Positions 1 through 9,506 are shown, counted from the stretch's first letter. The stretch is 64,000 nucleotides of DNA from Aestuariivirga sp. (GCF_020252395.1 NZ_JADCDB010000008.1:1-64000), one strand, 5' to 3'. Numbers and translations are program-made. Notes: generated by a model not told the origin, from the letters alone.

Positions 1-40
1 CGAGAAACAGACCGAACAGCAACGAAAACATCGAACGCAT
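1..40 (-). CDS. N-terminus of an exported or membrane protein (partial)
   Basis: Only the first 13 codons lie in the window: ATG at 40 reading left, giving MRSMFSLLFGLFL. A perfect AGGAGG (complement of 46-51) sits 5 nt before the ATG, so the start is well supported. The hydrophobic start suggests a signal peptide or membrane segment. The product cannot be named from this fragment. Confidence 0.55.
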   Translation of the reverse strand, partial: MRSMFSLLFGLFL

Positions 41-321
41 TGCAGCCTCCTCAGGTTGCGTTTCCCGGAGCATCACGCGGACAGGCCGCACGGCCTGCGC
101 CGCGAAACATGCCGCAGAGTCGAGAGCCGGCGCCGCTTTCCACCCTCACGGGCAGAAGCATAACAGAGCCCGTTGACCTATGGTTAAACCAGGGAGAGGA
201 ATTCTGTGAACCGAAAAATGCGAAAACTGCCATCACAAATTGACTGCGCTGGTGTTGTGCCCCCGCAACGTAGAGGGACCGCCTCATGCCGGCGGTTCCC
301 CGGTCTTCAATCCGCGACGGC
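41..321. other. Intergenic region, leader of the leftward partial gene
   Basis: No coding sequence is supported here. It holds the upstream region of the leftward gene at the window edge, and a GC-rich inverted repeat around 273-301 just past the end of the glycine-zipper gene. That repeat could help end its transcript, but it has no T-run. Confidence 0.4.
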
Positions 322-669
322 TCAGGAGCGCTTCTGGATGCAGCTGTTGTATTTCTTCCAGTAATGGTTATTCCAGCGCTGTGAGCCGCGGACGGCGCCG
401 CCGACGCCGCCGACGCCCGCGCCCACCGCCGCGCCGGTGCCCACGCCGCTGCCCTTGCCGCCGGTCACCAGGCCGCCGATGATGCCGCCCGCCACCGCGC
501 CGGCAATGGCGCCGCCCGCCGTGGTGCCCAGCGACTTTTCATCGGCGTATTTTTCGGCCTTGCGGCGGCAGTAGTTCTTGTCGCTCTGGGTCAGCCCCGC
601 GTACGAGGCGTCCACCATGAAGGCAGGCACAACGAGCAGGGTGAGGCAGAACAGGGCTGCTTTTTTCAT
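322..669 (-). CDS. Exported glycine-zipper protein
   Basis: A 115-aa protein. Residues 1-24 form a signal peptide (MKKAALF start, hydrophobic core, A-S-Y-A cleavage region) with no lipobox. About residues 50-95 are almost only Gly/Ala/Val with regular GxxxG spacing, a glycine-zipper segment expected to insert in or pack against a membrane. Two Cys remain in the mature protein (near residues 34 and 110). Such small proteins are usually periplasmic or outer-membrane associated with no enzymatic role; the exact function is unknown. GGAG lies shortly before the ATG. It is monocistronic, with the pfkB gene upstream in the same direction. Confidence 0.75.
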   Translation of the reverse strand: MKKAALFCLTLLVVPAFMVDASYAGLTQSDKNYCRRKAEKYADEKSLGTTAGGAIAGAVAGGIIGGLVTGGKGSGVGTGAAVGAGVGGVGGAVRGSQRWNNHYWKKYNSCIQKRS

Positions 670-822
670 CTTGCGATCTCCGCTTTGGCAATGGCGTCAA
701 TGTCTCACAGGGGACCGCGCCAGGCAAGCCCGCCGCCCGCCGCGCCCGCCGCCGGAACGGCGGGGAAACGCCCGATGTTCCGCGCCGCCGCCTGCCGCGG
801 CCCGGTGGCGGAGGACCATGAT

Positions 823-1758
823 TCATGCAGGCCGCCTGCCGCCCGCTGTCTCGAACAGATTGAACACATCCTCCCTCCGGCACAGCGAAGTGCCTGGGTT
901 GGCGGTGGCTGCAGCGCCTGCCGCGATGGCGAGCAGGAAGGCCTGCTCGATCTCCCAGCCCTGCGACAGCGCCAACACCATGGCGCCGAGGAAGCTGTCG
1001 CCCGCGCCCACGGCGGAGCGCACCTTGACCTTCATGGCAGGAAGCCGCAGCAGCCTGTCCGCCGTGGCCAGGACCGCGCCGTCTGCCCCAAGGGTCACCG
1101 CCACCATGCGCGCCTGGCCGCGGGCGATGATGGCCTTGGCAGCCGCCTCGATGCCCGCCGCGTCAAGCGCTTGCCCGGCATAGCTCTCGAGCTCGCTCTG
1201 GCTCGGCTTCACGAGGAAGATGCCGCCATGATCGAGGGCGGCCTTCAGCGCCGCGCCCGAGGTGTCGAGCACGAAGGGCAGGCCATTGCGCGCGGCTGCC
1301 CTGGCGAGCCTCGCATAGCTGTCAACCGGCGCGCCGCGCGGCAGGCTGCCGGAGGCGACGGCGAAGCCTTCCGTCTTGCGCATGATCGCATCGGCGCAGG
1401 CATCGATCTCGTGGCCGTGCACCTCGGGACCCTCTGGCAGGAAGCGGTATTCGAGCCCGGTCGACTGGTCATGCACCATCAGCGCCACGCGCGTTTCGCC
1501 TTCGATGGGGACAGGCTTCCAGGCGATGCCCTCGTCCTTCAGCAGGCGGCCGAGAAAGTCGCCCATCTCCCAGCCCGACAGCGCCAGCGCCTCGACCTCG
1601 CCGCCCAGCGTCGAGATCACGCGCGCCACGTTGATGCCGCCGCCACCCGGCTCGAAACTGGTGTCCGTCAGCCGCACCTTGTGGGTGGGCTGAACCCTGG
1701 CAGCCTCGCCGAAGACGTCAATGGTGGGGTTGAGGGTTATGGTCAGCACGGCGGCCAT
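823..1758 (-). CDS. pfkB: PfkB-family 6-phosphofructokinase / hexose-phosphate kinase
   Basis: 311 aa, the usual length of a ribokinase-fold PfkB kinase. It has the N-terminal sugar-phosphate motif PGGGGINVAR (residues 37-46) and the C-terminal GAGD signature with catalytic Asp254. The TLNPxID start and GGGGINVAR fit the 6-phosphofructokinase II / 1-phosphofructokinase / tagatose-6-phosphate kinase branch, which phosphorylates a sugar phosphate with ATP in the cytosol. The sequence alone does not settle whether the substrate is fructose-6-P or fructose-1-P. AGGA precedes the ATG. No fru-PTS or tagatose genes lie nearby, which favours PFK-2. A PPi-type PFK is encoded 2.7 kb away. Confidence 0.82.
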   Translation of the reverse strand: MAAVLTITLNPTIDVFGEAARVQPTHKVRLTDTSFEPGGGGINVARVISTLGGEVEALALSGWEMGDFLGRLLKDEGIAWKPVPIEGETRVALMVHDQSTGLEYRFLPEGPEVHGHEIDACADAIMRKTEGFAVASGSLPRGAPVDSYARLARAAARNGLPFVLDTSGAALKAALDHGGIFLVKPSQSELESYAGQALDAAGIEAAAKAIIARGQARMVAVTLGADGAVLATADRLLRLPAMKVKVRSAVGAGDSFLGAMVLALSQGWEIEQAFLLAIAAGAAATANPGTSLCRREDVFNLFETAGGRRPA

Positions 1759-1833
1759 GAAAGGGGTCCTTGTGGCACTGGATTTGGGGCGGCGTTTGTT
1801 CGATCATCGTCCTGTGACGAAAGAGCGAATCCC

Positions 1834-2175
1834 ATGGCAGACCTCAGCATCCGCATCGATTTCGGTCCAGACCTGAGAGTGGGGCCCGGCAAGATCTTAC
1901 TGCTGGAGCAGATCGCGGCGCTGGGCTCGATCTCGGCCGGGGGCCGCGCCATGGACATGTCCTACCGCCGCGCCTGGGAACTGATCGAGGAGCTGAACGG
2001 CATCTTCGGGAAGCCGGTGGTCCAATCCCGCAGCGGCGGCAAGAAGGGCGGCGGAGCGACCCTCACCCCGCTGGGCCTGAGCCTGATCTCGCGCTACCGC
2101 GCCATGGAGCGCGCTGCCGCGGCGGCCACCGAGCCGCACCTCAGGGCGCTCACTTCTGAAATAGCGAAATTTTAG
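1834..2175 (+). CDS. modE: ModE-like winged-helix regulator (DNA-binding domain only)
   Basis: 113 aa. The protein matches the LysR-type winged-helix N-terminal domain of ModE: MSYRRAWELIEELN in the recognition region, then a G/K-rich wing (SGGKKGGGA) and LTPLG. It has no C-terminal TOBE/Mop molybdate-binding domain, so any Mo sensing must use another mechanism. It faces modCB tail to tail with a gap of only 27 bp, which supports a link to molybdate uptake. A longer reading frame runs upstream, but the modE-like homology begins at this ATG (MADLSIRID). Confidence 0.8.
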   Translation: MADLSIRIDFGPDLRVGPGKILLLEQIAALGSISAGGRAMDMSYRRAWELIEELNGIFGKPVVQSRSGGKKGGGATLTPLGLSLISRYRAMERAAAAATEPHLRALTSEIAKF

Positions 2176-2202
2176 GCAGAATACAACGGATTCGCACGGC
2201 GG

Positions 2203-3294
2203 TCAGCGCGGGTCGGCGCCTGGGCCGCTCACCGACACAGCCTTCACCACGGCATAGGCGGGCGTTCCGGGGGCAAGCTTCAGCACGGCGGCCGAATGCC
2301 GTGTGATGCGCGCCATGACTGCCGCGCCGCCGCAGTCGAGCCTCACGTTCACCGACGCGGCATCGGCCGGCGCGATTGCGGCCACCGTGCCCCTGAGGAT
2401 ATTCAATGCACTGATGGCTCTCGGCTCCTCCAGCGCCAGCATCACGTCGCGCGCCCGGATGCGGACGCGGGCAGGCGTGCCCGCGGGGCCAAGGTGGCCT
2501 GGTACATAGACGTCGCCCGCGGATGAGGACAGGCGGGTGAGATCGAAGCCCGCATCATGTGCCGCAACCGTCATGTCGATGATGACCCCGCCTTCCTCGC
2601 GCTCTTCCGCCGGCACCAAGTCGAGGCGCTGGGCGATTTCCGCCGCGGGGCCGAAGGCCACGAGCTTGCCCTGCGAGAGAACCGCCACGCCGGAGGCGAG
2701 CCGCATCACCTCCGCCACGGAGTGGCTGACATAGACAATAGGAATTTTAACCTCATCGCGCAGGCGCTCGAGATAAGGCATGATTTCCGCCTTGCGCGCG
2801 GCATCGAGCGAGGCGAGGGGCTCGTCCATCAGGAGCAGGCGCGGCGAGGCGAGCAGCGCCCGGCCGATGGCCACGCGCTGCTTCTCGCCGCCCGAGAGTT
2901 CGCGCGGCCGGCGCTTCAGCAGGTGGCCGATGCCGAGCAGCTCGAGGATCGGCGCCTTCCTGGCGTAACGTTCCGACTTCGGCGCGAACCATTCGCCATA
3001 GGCGAGATTGGCCTCGACGCTCATATGGGGGAAGAGGCGGGCCTCCTGGAACACATAGCCGATCCGGCGCTTGCTGGGCGGCAGGAAGATGCCCTGCGCG
3101 GTGTCGACGAGCAGCGTGCCGCCGACGCTTATCCGCGCGAAGTCCGGGCGGATCAATCCCGCGATCACGTTGACCAGCGAAGTTTTGCCGCAGCCAGAGG
3201 CGCCGAAGATCGCGGTGATCCCGCCCGTGCTGGCGAAAGCGGCTTCGAGGGTCAGGCTGCCGAGCCTGTGGCGCACGTCGGCGTCGAGGCTCAT
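2203..3294 (-). CDS. modC: Molybdate ABC transporter ATP-binding protein ModC
   Basis: 363 aa. Walker A GASGCGKTS (31-39), ABC signature LSGGEKQ (133-139) and Walker B LLLMDEP (153-159) are all intact. About 130 further residues, including a region like the TOBE (Mop) domain typical of ModC, follow the nucleotide-binding domain. It energises import of molybdate through ModB. The ATG overlaps the modB stop in an ATGA, so the two are translationally coupled. Molybdate would feed molybdoenzymes such as MsrP, which is encoded later in this window. Confidence 0.92.
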   Translation of the reverse strand: MSLDADVRHRLGSLTLEAAFASTGGITAIFGASGCGKTSLVNVIAGLIRPDFARISVGGTLLVDTAQGIFLPPSKRRIGYVFQEARLFPHMSVEANLAYGEWFAPKSERYARKAPILELLGIGHLLKRRPRELSGGEKQRVAIGRALLASPRLLLMDEPLASLDAARKAEIMPYLERLRDEVKIPIVYVSHSVAEVMRLASGVAVLSQGKLVAFGPAAEIAQRLDLVPAEEREEGGVIIDMTVAAHDAGFDLTRLSSSAGDVYVPGHLGPAGTPARVRIRARDVMLALEEPRAISALNILRGTVAAIAPADAASVNVRLDCGGAAVMARITRHSAAVLKLAPGTPAYAVVKAVSVSGPGADPR

Positions 3295-3986
3295 GCGGCG
3301 ATCCGTTGCCCCGCGCGGCGGGCGAGGAACTCGGAGACGAGCAGCGCGCCGAGCGAGATCGCAATGGAAATGGCGGTGAGCTTGAGGGCGCCGGCGTCGC
3401 CGCCCGGCGCCTGCGTCAGCGTGTAGATGGCGGTGGGCAGCGTCTGCGTCTCGCCGGGAATGTTCGAGACGAAGGTGATGGTGGCCCCGAACTCGCCCAT
3501 GGCCTTGGCGAAGCACAGGATCATGCCGGCAATGATGCCGGGCAGCGTCAAGGGCAGCGTCACGGTGAGGAACACCCACAGCGCACTGGCGCCCAGCGTC
3601 GAGGACGCGGCCTCGAGCCTTGTGTCCACCGCCTCGATGGACAGCCGGATGGCCCGCACCATCAGTGGAAATCCCATCACCGCGCAGGCCAGCGCCGCAC
3701 CCGTCCAGCGGAAGGCGAACACGATACCGATCTCCGCCAGCCAGGCGCCGATGGGCCCTCTTGTGCCGAAGGTGAGGAGGAGGAGATAGCCCGTCACCAC
3801 CGGCGGCATCACGAGAGGCAGGTGCACGATGCCGTTCAGGAGCGATTTGCCCCAGAACTCCTTGCGCGCCAGCAGCCAGGCCACAGCGAGCGCCACGGGC
3901 AGACTGGCGATCATCGCCACCGTCGCGACCCTCAGGCTCAGGCGCACCGCCTGCCATTCCTCGGGAGTGAGCGAGAGGAGAGTCAT
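3291..3986 (-). CDS. modB: Molybdate ABC transporter permease ModB
   Basis: 231 aa inner-membrane permease with several hydrophobic segments. It carries the EAA-type cytoplasmic loop (EAASSTLGASALWVF, about residue 140) that contacts ModC. It starts the modBC transcript. A modA binding-protein gene would be expected just upstream but is absent: the next gene is an unrelated cytochrome. The leader includes a half palindrome (about 3992-4012) of the genome's intergenic repeat type and an AT-rich patch (ACTATAACATATG, ~4050-4062) that might hold the promoter or a ModE site. Confidence 0.9.
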   Translation of the reverse strand: MTLLSLTPEEWQAVRLSLRVATVAMIASLPVALAVAWLLARKEFWGKSLLNGIVHLPLVMPPVVTGYLLLLTFGTRGPIGAWLAEIGIVFAFRWTGAALACAVMGFPLMVRAIRLSIEAVDTRLEAASSTLGASALWVFLTVTLPLTLPGIIAGMILCFAKAMGEFGATITFVSNIPGETQTLPTAIYTLTQAPGGDAGALKLTAISIAISLGALLVSEFLARRAGQRIAA

Positions 3987-4082
3987 GCAGCGCTTTCGCC
4001 GGGGTGACGGTGCACTTGCAGCTTGAGAGGGGCAGGCGTCATTCCCGACGAACTATAACATATGCCCGTCACCGGCAACAGC

Positions 4083-4496
4083 TCACGGCGCCTGGACCGA
4101 CTGGACATATTTCACCAGACCGGCAATCCGCCGCGACGCGTCATCGGAGGCCTTCATGGCGTCCTCGACCCTCGTGCTCTTGCCCACCTCCTGGGTGACG
4201 AAGACATCGCCCCAGATCGGCATTTCGCGGGTGCCGTGGCCGTCCGGCATGTCGAGGCCGGCGATGGTCTCGAACACCTTCTGGCCGGGGAATGAACCAT
4301 ATCTCCGGGTAACCATGGTGAGGTCCGCCGGCTTCCTGGCGAGATGCGGGGCCTGCGGGCCGTCGCCCTTGCCGTCAATCCCATGGCAGGGGGCGCAGAG
4401 CTTGACGAAATCGGCCTTGCCCCGGCCGGGCTCCTCGTCCGCCGCGGCGGGTGCGGCGAACAGCGCAAGGCAGAGCAGGGCGGGGAAGCACCTCAT
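4083..4496 (-). CDS. Periplasmic class I cytochrome c
   Basis: 137 aa with a signal peptide (residues 1-19, ending A-A-A-D). A single heme c site CAPCH (34-38) is followed by a likely axial Met92 in EMPIWG. This is the layout of a small soluble electron carrier exported to the periplasm. The start was chosen because its ATG gives a clean signal peptide and overlaps the stop of the upstream pfp gene (ATGA at 4493-4496). The coupling to a glycolytic enzyme has no obvious biochemical reason. The partner oxidase or dehydrogenase is not in the window. Confidence 0.85.
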   Translation of the reverse strand: MRCFPALLCLALFAAPAAADEEPGRGKADFVKLCAPCHGIDGKGDGPQAPHLARKPADLTMVTRRYGSFPGQKVFETIAGLDMPDGHGTREMPIWGDVFVTQEVGKSTRVEDAMKASDDASRRIAGLVKYVQSVQAP

Positions 4497-5701
4497 GCGG
4501 TCTGGCCGATGTCCTTCAGCATCTCGGCGAACCATGGCGTGTGGACGTCGAAATGCTTGCCGCCCTTGATGCGCGGGAACTCGATGGCGCGGAGTTCGTC
4601 GTCTTTGTCCTCGTCATGGCCGATGACGCCCGAGACGCCGTCGAGCGCTGAGTCGACCGCCACATGCACCATGGCGCGGATCAAATCGAGGTCGGCCTGG
4701 TTGGCCGCGGCCGAGCGGCCGAAATAGCCGGACTTCTGGACGAGCGTCTTGTCCGCTCCGATCTTCCTGGCGAACTGCTTGCCGAACCAGTCGCCCACCT
4801 TCACGCTGTCGAGGCGCACATGGCCGAAGGCGTCGCGCTCCACAGGCTCGCCCTTGGCCTCGAGCTCGGCTACGATTTCCTGCACGCAGGCGCCTTCGGA
4901 GACGAAGATCGAGACCGAGTCGTACTGGTCCATCACCTTGCGCAGGCGGGCCGCCTCTTTCTCCATGTCGATCGTCATCTCGGGAACATATACCGCGTCG
5001 ATGTCCTTGTGCTTCCTGTCGAGGTTGAACTCAGGAAGAAATTCCAAATGATCCAGACGGCCGCGCCAGGCCCTGGCGGTGGCTGCGGTGAGCCAGCCGC
5101 AGTGGCGGCCCATCACCTCGTGGATCACCAGCTGGCGCGACGAGGTCGACTGCTCGTTGACAACATTCTCGAAGAACAGCGCGCCGTGCTCGGCGGCCGT
5201 CCAGGCGCCCAGCGTCTGGCGGATCGGGATCACGTCATTGTCGATGGTTTTCGGCAGGCCCACCACGGTGAGCTCGTAGCCATTGGCATGAAGATAGGCC
5301 GCGAGGTCGGCGGCGGTGGTGTTGGTGTCGTCGCCGCCGATGGTGTGGAGGATGGTGACGCCGTCCTTCACCAGCTGTTTCGCCGCCACCTTGAGCGGGT
5401 CCTCGCCATCCTTGACGAGGCCGCGCTTCACGCAGTCGGCGGCGTTGGTCAGCTTGACGCGGCTGTTACCCAGGGGCGAGCCGCCATGGCCGTGCAGCAC
5501 ATGAGCGCGGCGGCGCACCTCCGGCGTGACGGGAATGTATTTGCCCTGGAGCAGGCCCTTGTAGCCCGCAAGGTAGCCGATCATCGGCGCATCGGGGGCA
5601 ATCTCAGAGTAGCGCTCGATGAGCCCGCCCACCGCCGAGGAGAGGCAAGGGGCGAGGCCTCCCGCGGTCAGCATCGCGATTTTGTGGTGTGTGTGGGTCA
5701 T
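4493..5701 (-). CDS. pfp: Pyrophosphate-dependent 6-phosphofructokinase
   Basis: 402 aa. The phosphoryl-donor loop reads GGDDTN (122-127) and the substrate loop PKTIDND (150-156). An Asp after GGD, where ATP enzymes have Gly, is the known hallmark of PPi-dependent PFK. The enzyme interconverts fructose-6-P and fructose-1,6-bisP with PPi/Pi and so can run reversibly in glycolysis and gluconeogenesis. The stop overlaps the start of the cytochrome c gene by 4 bp. A PfkB-type kinase nearby gives the organism a second possible PFK. Confidence 0.9.
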   Translation of the reverse strand: MTHTHHKIAMLTAGGLAPCLSSAVGGLIERYSEIAPDAPMIGYLAGYKGLLQGKYIPVTPEVRRRAHVLHGHGGSPLGNSRVKLTNAADCVKRGLVKDGEDPLKVAAKQLVKDGVTILHTIGGDDTNTTAADLAAYLHANGYELTVVGLPKTIDNDVIPIRQTLGAWTAAEHGALFFENVVNEQSTSSRQLVIHEVMGRHCGWLTAATARAWRGRLDHLEFLPEFNLDRKHKDIDAVYVPEMTIDMEKEAARLRKVMDQYDSVSIFVSEGACVQEIVAELEAKGEPVERDAFGHVRLDSVKVGDWFGKQFARKIGADKTLVQKSGYFGRSAAANQADLDLIRAMVHVAVDSALDGVSGVIGHDEDKDDELRAIEFPRIKGGKHFDVHTPWFAEMLKDIGQTA

Positions 5702-5861
5702 CCTTACCTAACTCCCCGGTAAATCAGGACTTATGGATTTAGCACCCGGACGGGACTTGGGAAACCCGGCAAAATGGCGGAGGCTGCATTCCGATTTTCA
5801 TTGAAGGAGCGCGGTGGGGTTCCCATGTGCATGGCTGTCAACTTTGGAGAGAGGATCGGAG

Positions 5862-6338
5862 ATGACATATTCGGCTTCGGCTGGTTTGGAGCAGAACGGC
5901 GGCGCGCGTCGTGGCTGCGGCTCAATGGGCCGTTGGTCGCCGTGGGAGGTCGGTGCGGTTGTCGCGGCCTTCGTGGTGTTCTGGCCTTTGGGCTTGGTCG
6001 CCATGTTCCTGAAGTGGAAGAACGGCGAAATCTGGAAGGGCTCGGCCGCACAGTCCGCCCCGTGGAATGGCCTCAAGGCCGATTTCGCGAGCTGGAAATC
6101 CGGCTGGAAGAGCCAATCCTATGGCTTCGCGGGCGGGTTTTCGGGTTCTGGCAACGCCGCCTTCGACGACTACAAACGCGAGCAGCTCAAGCGGCTCGAC
6201 GATGAGCGCCGCAGGCTGGAGGATGAGCAGAAGGCCTTCCGCGATTTCGTGGAGCGCCTGCGCCGCGCCAAGGACCAAGACGAATTCGACCGCTTCATGG
6301 CCGAGCGCCGTTCGGCGCCGCCATCCGCCTACGCGTAA
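5862..6338 (+). CDS. DUF2852 membrane-anchored protein
   Basis: 158 aa. One transmembrane helix lies near residues 25-50 (WEVGAVVAAFVVFWPLGLVA), followed by WKNGEIW. A charged coiled-coil (about 105-145, KREQLKRLDDERRRLEDEQ) and an FMAERR tail finish the protein. This matches the alphaproteobacterial DUF2852 family of unknown function. The start at 5862 follows a GGAG-like site; an upstream in-frame ATG has no homology support. It is monocistronic and ends at a strong terminator. Confidence 0.78.
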   Translation: MTYSASAGLEQNGGARRGCGSMGRWSPWEVGAVVAAFVVFWPLGLVAMFLKWKNGEIWKGSAAQSAPWNGLKADFASWKSGWKSQSYGFAGGFSGSGNAAFDDYKREQLKRLDDERRRLEDEQKAFRDFVERLRRAKDQDEFDRFMAERRSAPPSAYA

Positions 6339-6360
6339 GTCGCGTCACCGAAAGAGCGGG

Positions 6361-6385
6361 AGCCCGGCCATTGGCCGGGCTTTTT
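6361..6385 (+). terminator. Rho-independent terminator after the DUF2852 gene
   Basis: AGCCCGGCC (6361-6369) pairs perfectly with GGCCGGGCT (6373-6381) across a 3-nt loop, followed by T4. It lies between convergent genes and its T-run serves the + strand. Confidence 0.88.
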
Positions 6386-6391
6386 CAGTTT

Positions 6392-6793
6392 TCAGAGTTC
6401 GCGTTCCCCGCGCCGCGGCTGCACCTTCTCGACGAAGGCGGGAGGCCGCGGCGCCAGCTTGGCCGTTCCAACGGCGGTTGCCGCGGGGAGCGGCGGGCTG
6501 TTTCCGGAGCCGGCCTGGTTGGACGGGGTGTGGAAGGGTCCGATGCCGCCCTCGATGACGAGGTCCTGCGGACCGCCGATGAGGATCAGGTGCTCGACAT
6601 TGTCGCGCCGCACCAGCACCAGGCGTCGGTCCCTGTCGACATTGTAGTATTCGCTGATGCCGAGGCGCTGGCCGCGCCGGCCCCCGGCGACGCGCGGACT
6701 GAAATTGCGCCAAACGGCGAGCAGGATGATCAGGATCATCAGGATTGCCGCCGCCAGGATGATATTGTGCGTGTTCTCGTTCAGGAAATTCAT
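6392..6793 (-). CDS. FliO-like flagellar biosynthesis protein
   Basis: 133 aa. A short N-terminus is followed by one membrane helix (about residues 11-28, IILAAAILMILIILLAV). Next comes a cytoplasmic part with the FliO-type core (VDRDRRLVLVRRDNVEHLILIGG, about 55-75). The C-terminus is proline rich. FliO helps assemble the flagellar export gate (FliP/Q/R). No other flagellar gene is in the window, so this may be a FliO-domain protein used elsewhere. It is divergent from cckA; the start at 6793 puts the helix close to the N-terminus. Confidence 0.65.
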   Translation of the reverse strand: MNFLNENTHNIILAAAILMILIILLAVWRNFSPRVAGGRRGQRLGISEYYNVDRDRRLVLVRRDNVEHLILIGGPQDLVIEGGIGPFHTPSNQAGSGNSPPLPAATAVGTAKLAPRPPAFVEKVQPRRGEREL

Positions 6794-6980
6794 CCGCGCT
6801 CCCACTCCGCAAAGGCGATACGGCAGTCTCGCCGGCTCGCGCTGGCGCGCCGTCCCTTGCCCCGGCCTTTGACTCTGGCGGGAGGCCGGAAATTTGTAAA
6901 GCGAAGATCGGGGCGCGGGGGGCGAACGATTCCGCAGGCACCCAATTGCCCTATACTGCTCATGATTCGGGGTTGGATTG

Positions 6981-9506
6981 ATGACGGACAGGAATGCACC
7001 GGTGACAGGCGGGATCGCGGCGCCGGAAGTCATTGGGTTTGGCGAAGCGGGCCGGCCCGCGCTTGCCCTGCTGCTGGCGCTTGCCGTTGCCGCCGCGGCC
7101 GTCTTCGGGCTGGGCCAGATTCACGGCGGCGCGCCGCGCGGGCTGCTGTGGGCCGGAGCGGCCCTGGCGGCGCTGGGCCTGGCGTCGCTCCTTGGGCTGG
7201 TGGCGGGGGTGCTGCGCATCGGCCGCGGCCGCAGCGACCGCGCGTTTTTTGACGCGCTCACCGCCGCAATCGGCCACCCGCTGGTGGTGACCGATGCGCA
7301 AGGCCGCGCCATCTATGCCAATGCCGCCTATGAAACGCTCAGCGCCAGGGCCGGCCGTCTTGTCGGCATGGACGTGCTCTTCGCGCCCTATGCCGAATTC
7401 TCCGCCCCCGTCTATCAGCTCGCCCAGGCCGTGGCCGAGGGCCGCAGCGAATTCCGCGAACTGCGCGTGGCGCAGGGAGCGGCCGCCCCTTGCGCCAGCG
7501 CCGGCCGCCCGGTCTGGGTGAAACTCTCCGCCACGCCCATCGCGGGCGGCGGGATGCCGCTGCGCCTCTGGCAGCTCGAAGACATCAGCGAGGACCGGGC
7601 GCAGCAGGAACAAGCCTTCTCGCGCCTCCAGTTCATAATCACCTATCTCGACAATGCGCCTGCCGGCTTTTTCTCGACGCTTGCCGGGGGCCAGGTGGAC
7701 TACATCAACGCCACGCTGGCGCAGTGGCTGGGGATCGACCTCCCGCAGGCGCAGACCTCCGGCATGAAGCTCGCCGACCTCGTGGGCGAGCAGGCCGCAC
7801 AGCTGGTTTCCGGTGTCGCGCCCAAGCCCGGCACGGCGGTGACCGAAAGCTTCGGCCTCGACCTGCGCAACACGGTCACCGGCAAGCTTATCCCGGTGCA
7901 GCTGATCCATCACATGGAGTTCGATGCCGAGGGCCAGCCCTCGCCATCGCGCACCATCGTGGTGCCCCGTCATCTTGCCGGCACCTCCGCCGCGGGCGGC
8001 GAGATCTCGGCGCCGCGGCTATCGCGCTTCATCAACAACGCGCCCATCGGCATCGCCGAGATCGGCAAGGACGGGATCGTGCGCATGGCCAACGGCGCAT
8101 TCCTCGAACTCTCGCCCAAGGCGCGGCGCGGCTCGGAACTCTCCGCCGCCATCGTGGCCGCCGAACGCGCCACATTGCTGCAGGCCCTTTCTGCCGCTCT
8201 CCGTGGCGAGGGCAGTCTCCACCAGATCGAGGCGAACGTCGAAGGCGCAATCCCGCGCAACGTTCTCTTCACATTCACCAGGCTCGCGCCCGAGGATGAC
8301 ACGGCGGTGGTCTTCGCGGTGGACAAGACCGAGAACAAGTCGCTCGAAGTGCAGCTCGCCCAAAGCCAGAAGCTGATGGCGGTGGGCCAGCTGGCCTCCG
8401 GCATCGCGCATGACTTCAACAACGTGCTGACCCCGATCATCGGCTTTGCCGACCTGCTGCTGGCGAAGATGCGGCCGACCGACCCCGCCTTCGCGGATGT
8501 CATGAACATCAAGCAGAACGCCAACCGCGCGGCCAACCTGGTGCGTCAGTTGCTCGCCTTCTCCCGCAAGCAGACGCTGCAGCCCAAGGTGCACGTGCTG
8601 ACCGAGGCGCTGTCCGACCTCGGCAATCTCCTGGGCCGCGTGCTGGGCGAAAAGGTATCGCTCAAGATCAACCACGACCGCGAACTGGGCCTCGTGATGG
8701 TCGACATCCACCAGTTCGAGCAGGTGATCATCAACCTCGCTGTCAATGCGCGCGACGCGATGCCGAATGGCGGCTCGCTTACCGTGCGCACCTATAATGT
8801 GGGGGTGGAGGAGTCGCGCTCCATCATGCCCTCGCTCTTACCGCCCGGCGAATATATCGCCTGCGAGGTGCAGGACACGGGTACCGGCATTCCGCCCGAA
8901 ATCCGGGACAAGATCTGGGAGCCTTTCTTCTCGACCAAAGACGTGGGCAAGGGCACGGGCCTCGGTCTTTCCACTGTCTATGGCATCGTAAAGCAGACGG
9001 GCGGCTTCATCTTCTGCGACAGCGAGGTGGGCAAGGGCACCACCTTCCGCATCTACCTGCCGCGCTACTACCCGAAGACGTCGGATGAAGCCCCCGCCGG
9101 GGAGAAGCCGGCGGAGGCGCCTAAGCGCGATTACACCGGCAAGGAGCGCATTCTGCTGGTCGAGGACGAGGACGCGGTGCGCGCGTTCGCGCTCCGCGCG
9201 CTCACCTCGCGCGGCTACACCGTGGTCGAGGCTGACTCGGGCGAAAGCGCCATCGAGAAGATCGACATGGACGGGAAGGGCTTCGACCTCATCATCTCCG
9301 ACGTCGTCATGCCGGAAATGGACGGCCCCACGCTGCTCCGTGAACTGAGGAAGCGCGGCATCGAAACCAAGTTCGTCTTCGTCTCGGGCTATCCCGGCGA
9401 GCAGTTCGAACAGGACCTCGAAGGCCACGCCGGATACAGCTTCATGCCCAAGCCCTTCTCGCTGAAGCAGCTGGTCGAGAAGGTGAAGGAGGCGATGGAG
9501 GGATAG
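6981..9506 (+). CDS. cckA: Hybrid sensor histidine kinase CckA
   Basis: 841 aa. Two membrane helices lie in the first ~80 residues, then two PAS-like domains. A HisKA domain carries the phospho-His477 (SGIAHDFNN), and a HATPase domain follows ([14 protein letters not shown]-box; [18 protein letters not shown]). A C-terminal receiver has phospho-acceptor Asp774 (ISDVVMP). This is the CckA layout; in alphaproteobacteria CckA sends phosphate through ChpT to CtrA and CpdR to control the cell cycle. ATG at 6981 was preferred over the TTG three bases upstream. CtrA-type boxes occur elsewhere in the window. Confidence 0.93.
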   Translation: MTDRNAPVTGGIAAPEVIGFGEAGRPALALLLALAVAAAAVFGLGQIHGGAPRGLLWAGAALAALGLASLLGLVAGVLRIGRGRSDRAFFDALTAAIGHPLVVTDAQGRAIYANAAYETLSARAGRLVGMDVLFAPYAEFSAPVYQLAQAVAEGRSEFRELRVAQGAAAPCASAGRPVWVKLSATPIAGGGMPLRLWQLEDISEDRAQQEQAFSRLQFIITYLDNAPAGFFSTLAGGQVDYINATLAQWLGIDLPQAQTSGMKLADLVGEQAAQLVSGVAPKPGTAVTESFGLDLRNTVTGKLIPVQLIHHMEFDAEGQPSPSRTIVVPRHLAGTSAAGGEISAPRLSRFINNAPIGIAEIGKDGIVRMANGAFLELSPKARRGSELSAAIVAAERATLLQALSAALRGEGSLHQIEANVEGAIPRNVLFTFTRLAPEDDTAVVFAVDKTENKSLEVQLAQSQKLMAVGQLASGIAHDFNNVLTPIIGFADLLLAKMRPTDPAFADVMNIKQNANRAANLVRQLLAFSRKQTLQPKVHVLTEALSDLGNLLGRVLGEKVSLKINHDRELGLVMVDIHQFEQVIINLAVNARDAMPNGGSLTVRTYNVGVEESRSIMPSLLPPGEYIACEVQDTGTGIPPEIRDKIWEPFFSTKDVGKGTGLGLSTVYGIVKQTGGFIFCDSEVGKGTTFRIYLPRYYPKTSDEAPAGEKPAEAPKRDYTGKERILLVEDEDAVRAFALRALTSRGYTVVEADSGESAIEKIDMDGKGFDLIISDVVMPEMDGPTLLRELRKRGIETKFVFVSGYPGEQFEQDLEGHAGYSFMPKPFSLKQLVEKVKEAMEG

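Noticed and set aside
685-1830. Long + strand reading frame opposite pfkB
   Set aside because: It is an antisense shadow of the pfkB gene; only the part from 1834 (ModE-like) has protein-family features.
3306-4007. Long + strand frame opposite modB
   Set aside because: Rich in R/E/H/Q without any motif, as expected for the antisense of a GC-rich membrane protein gene.
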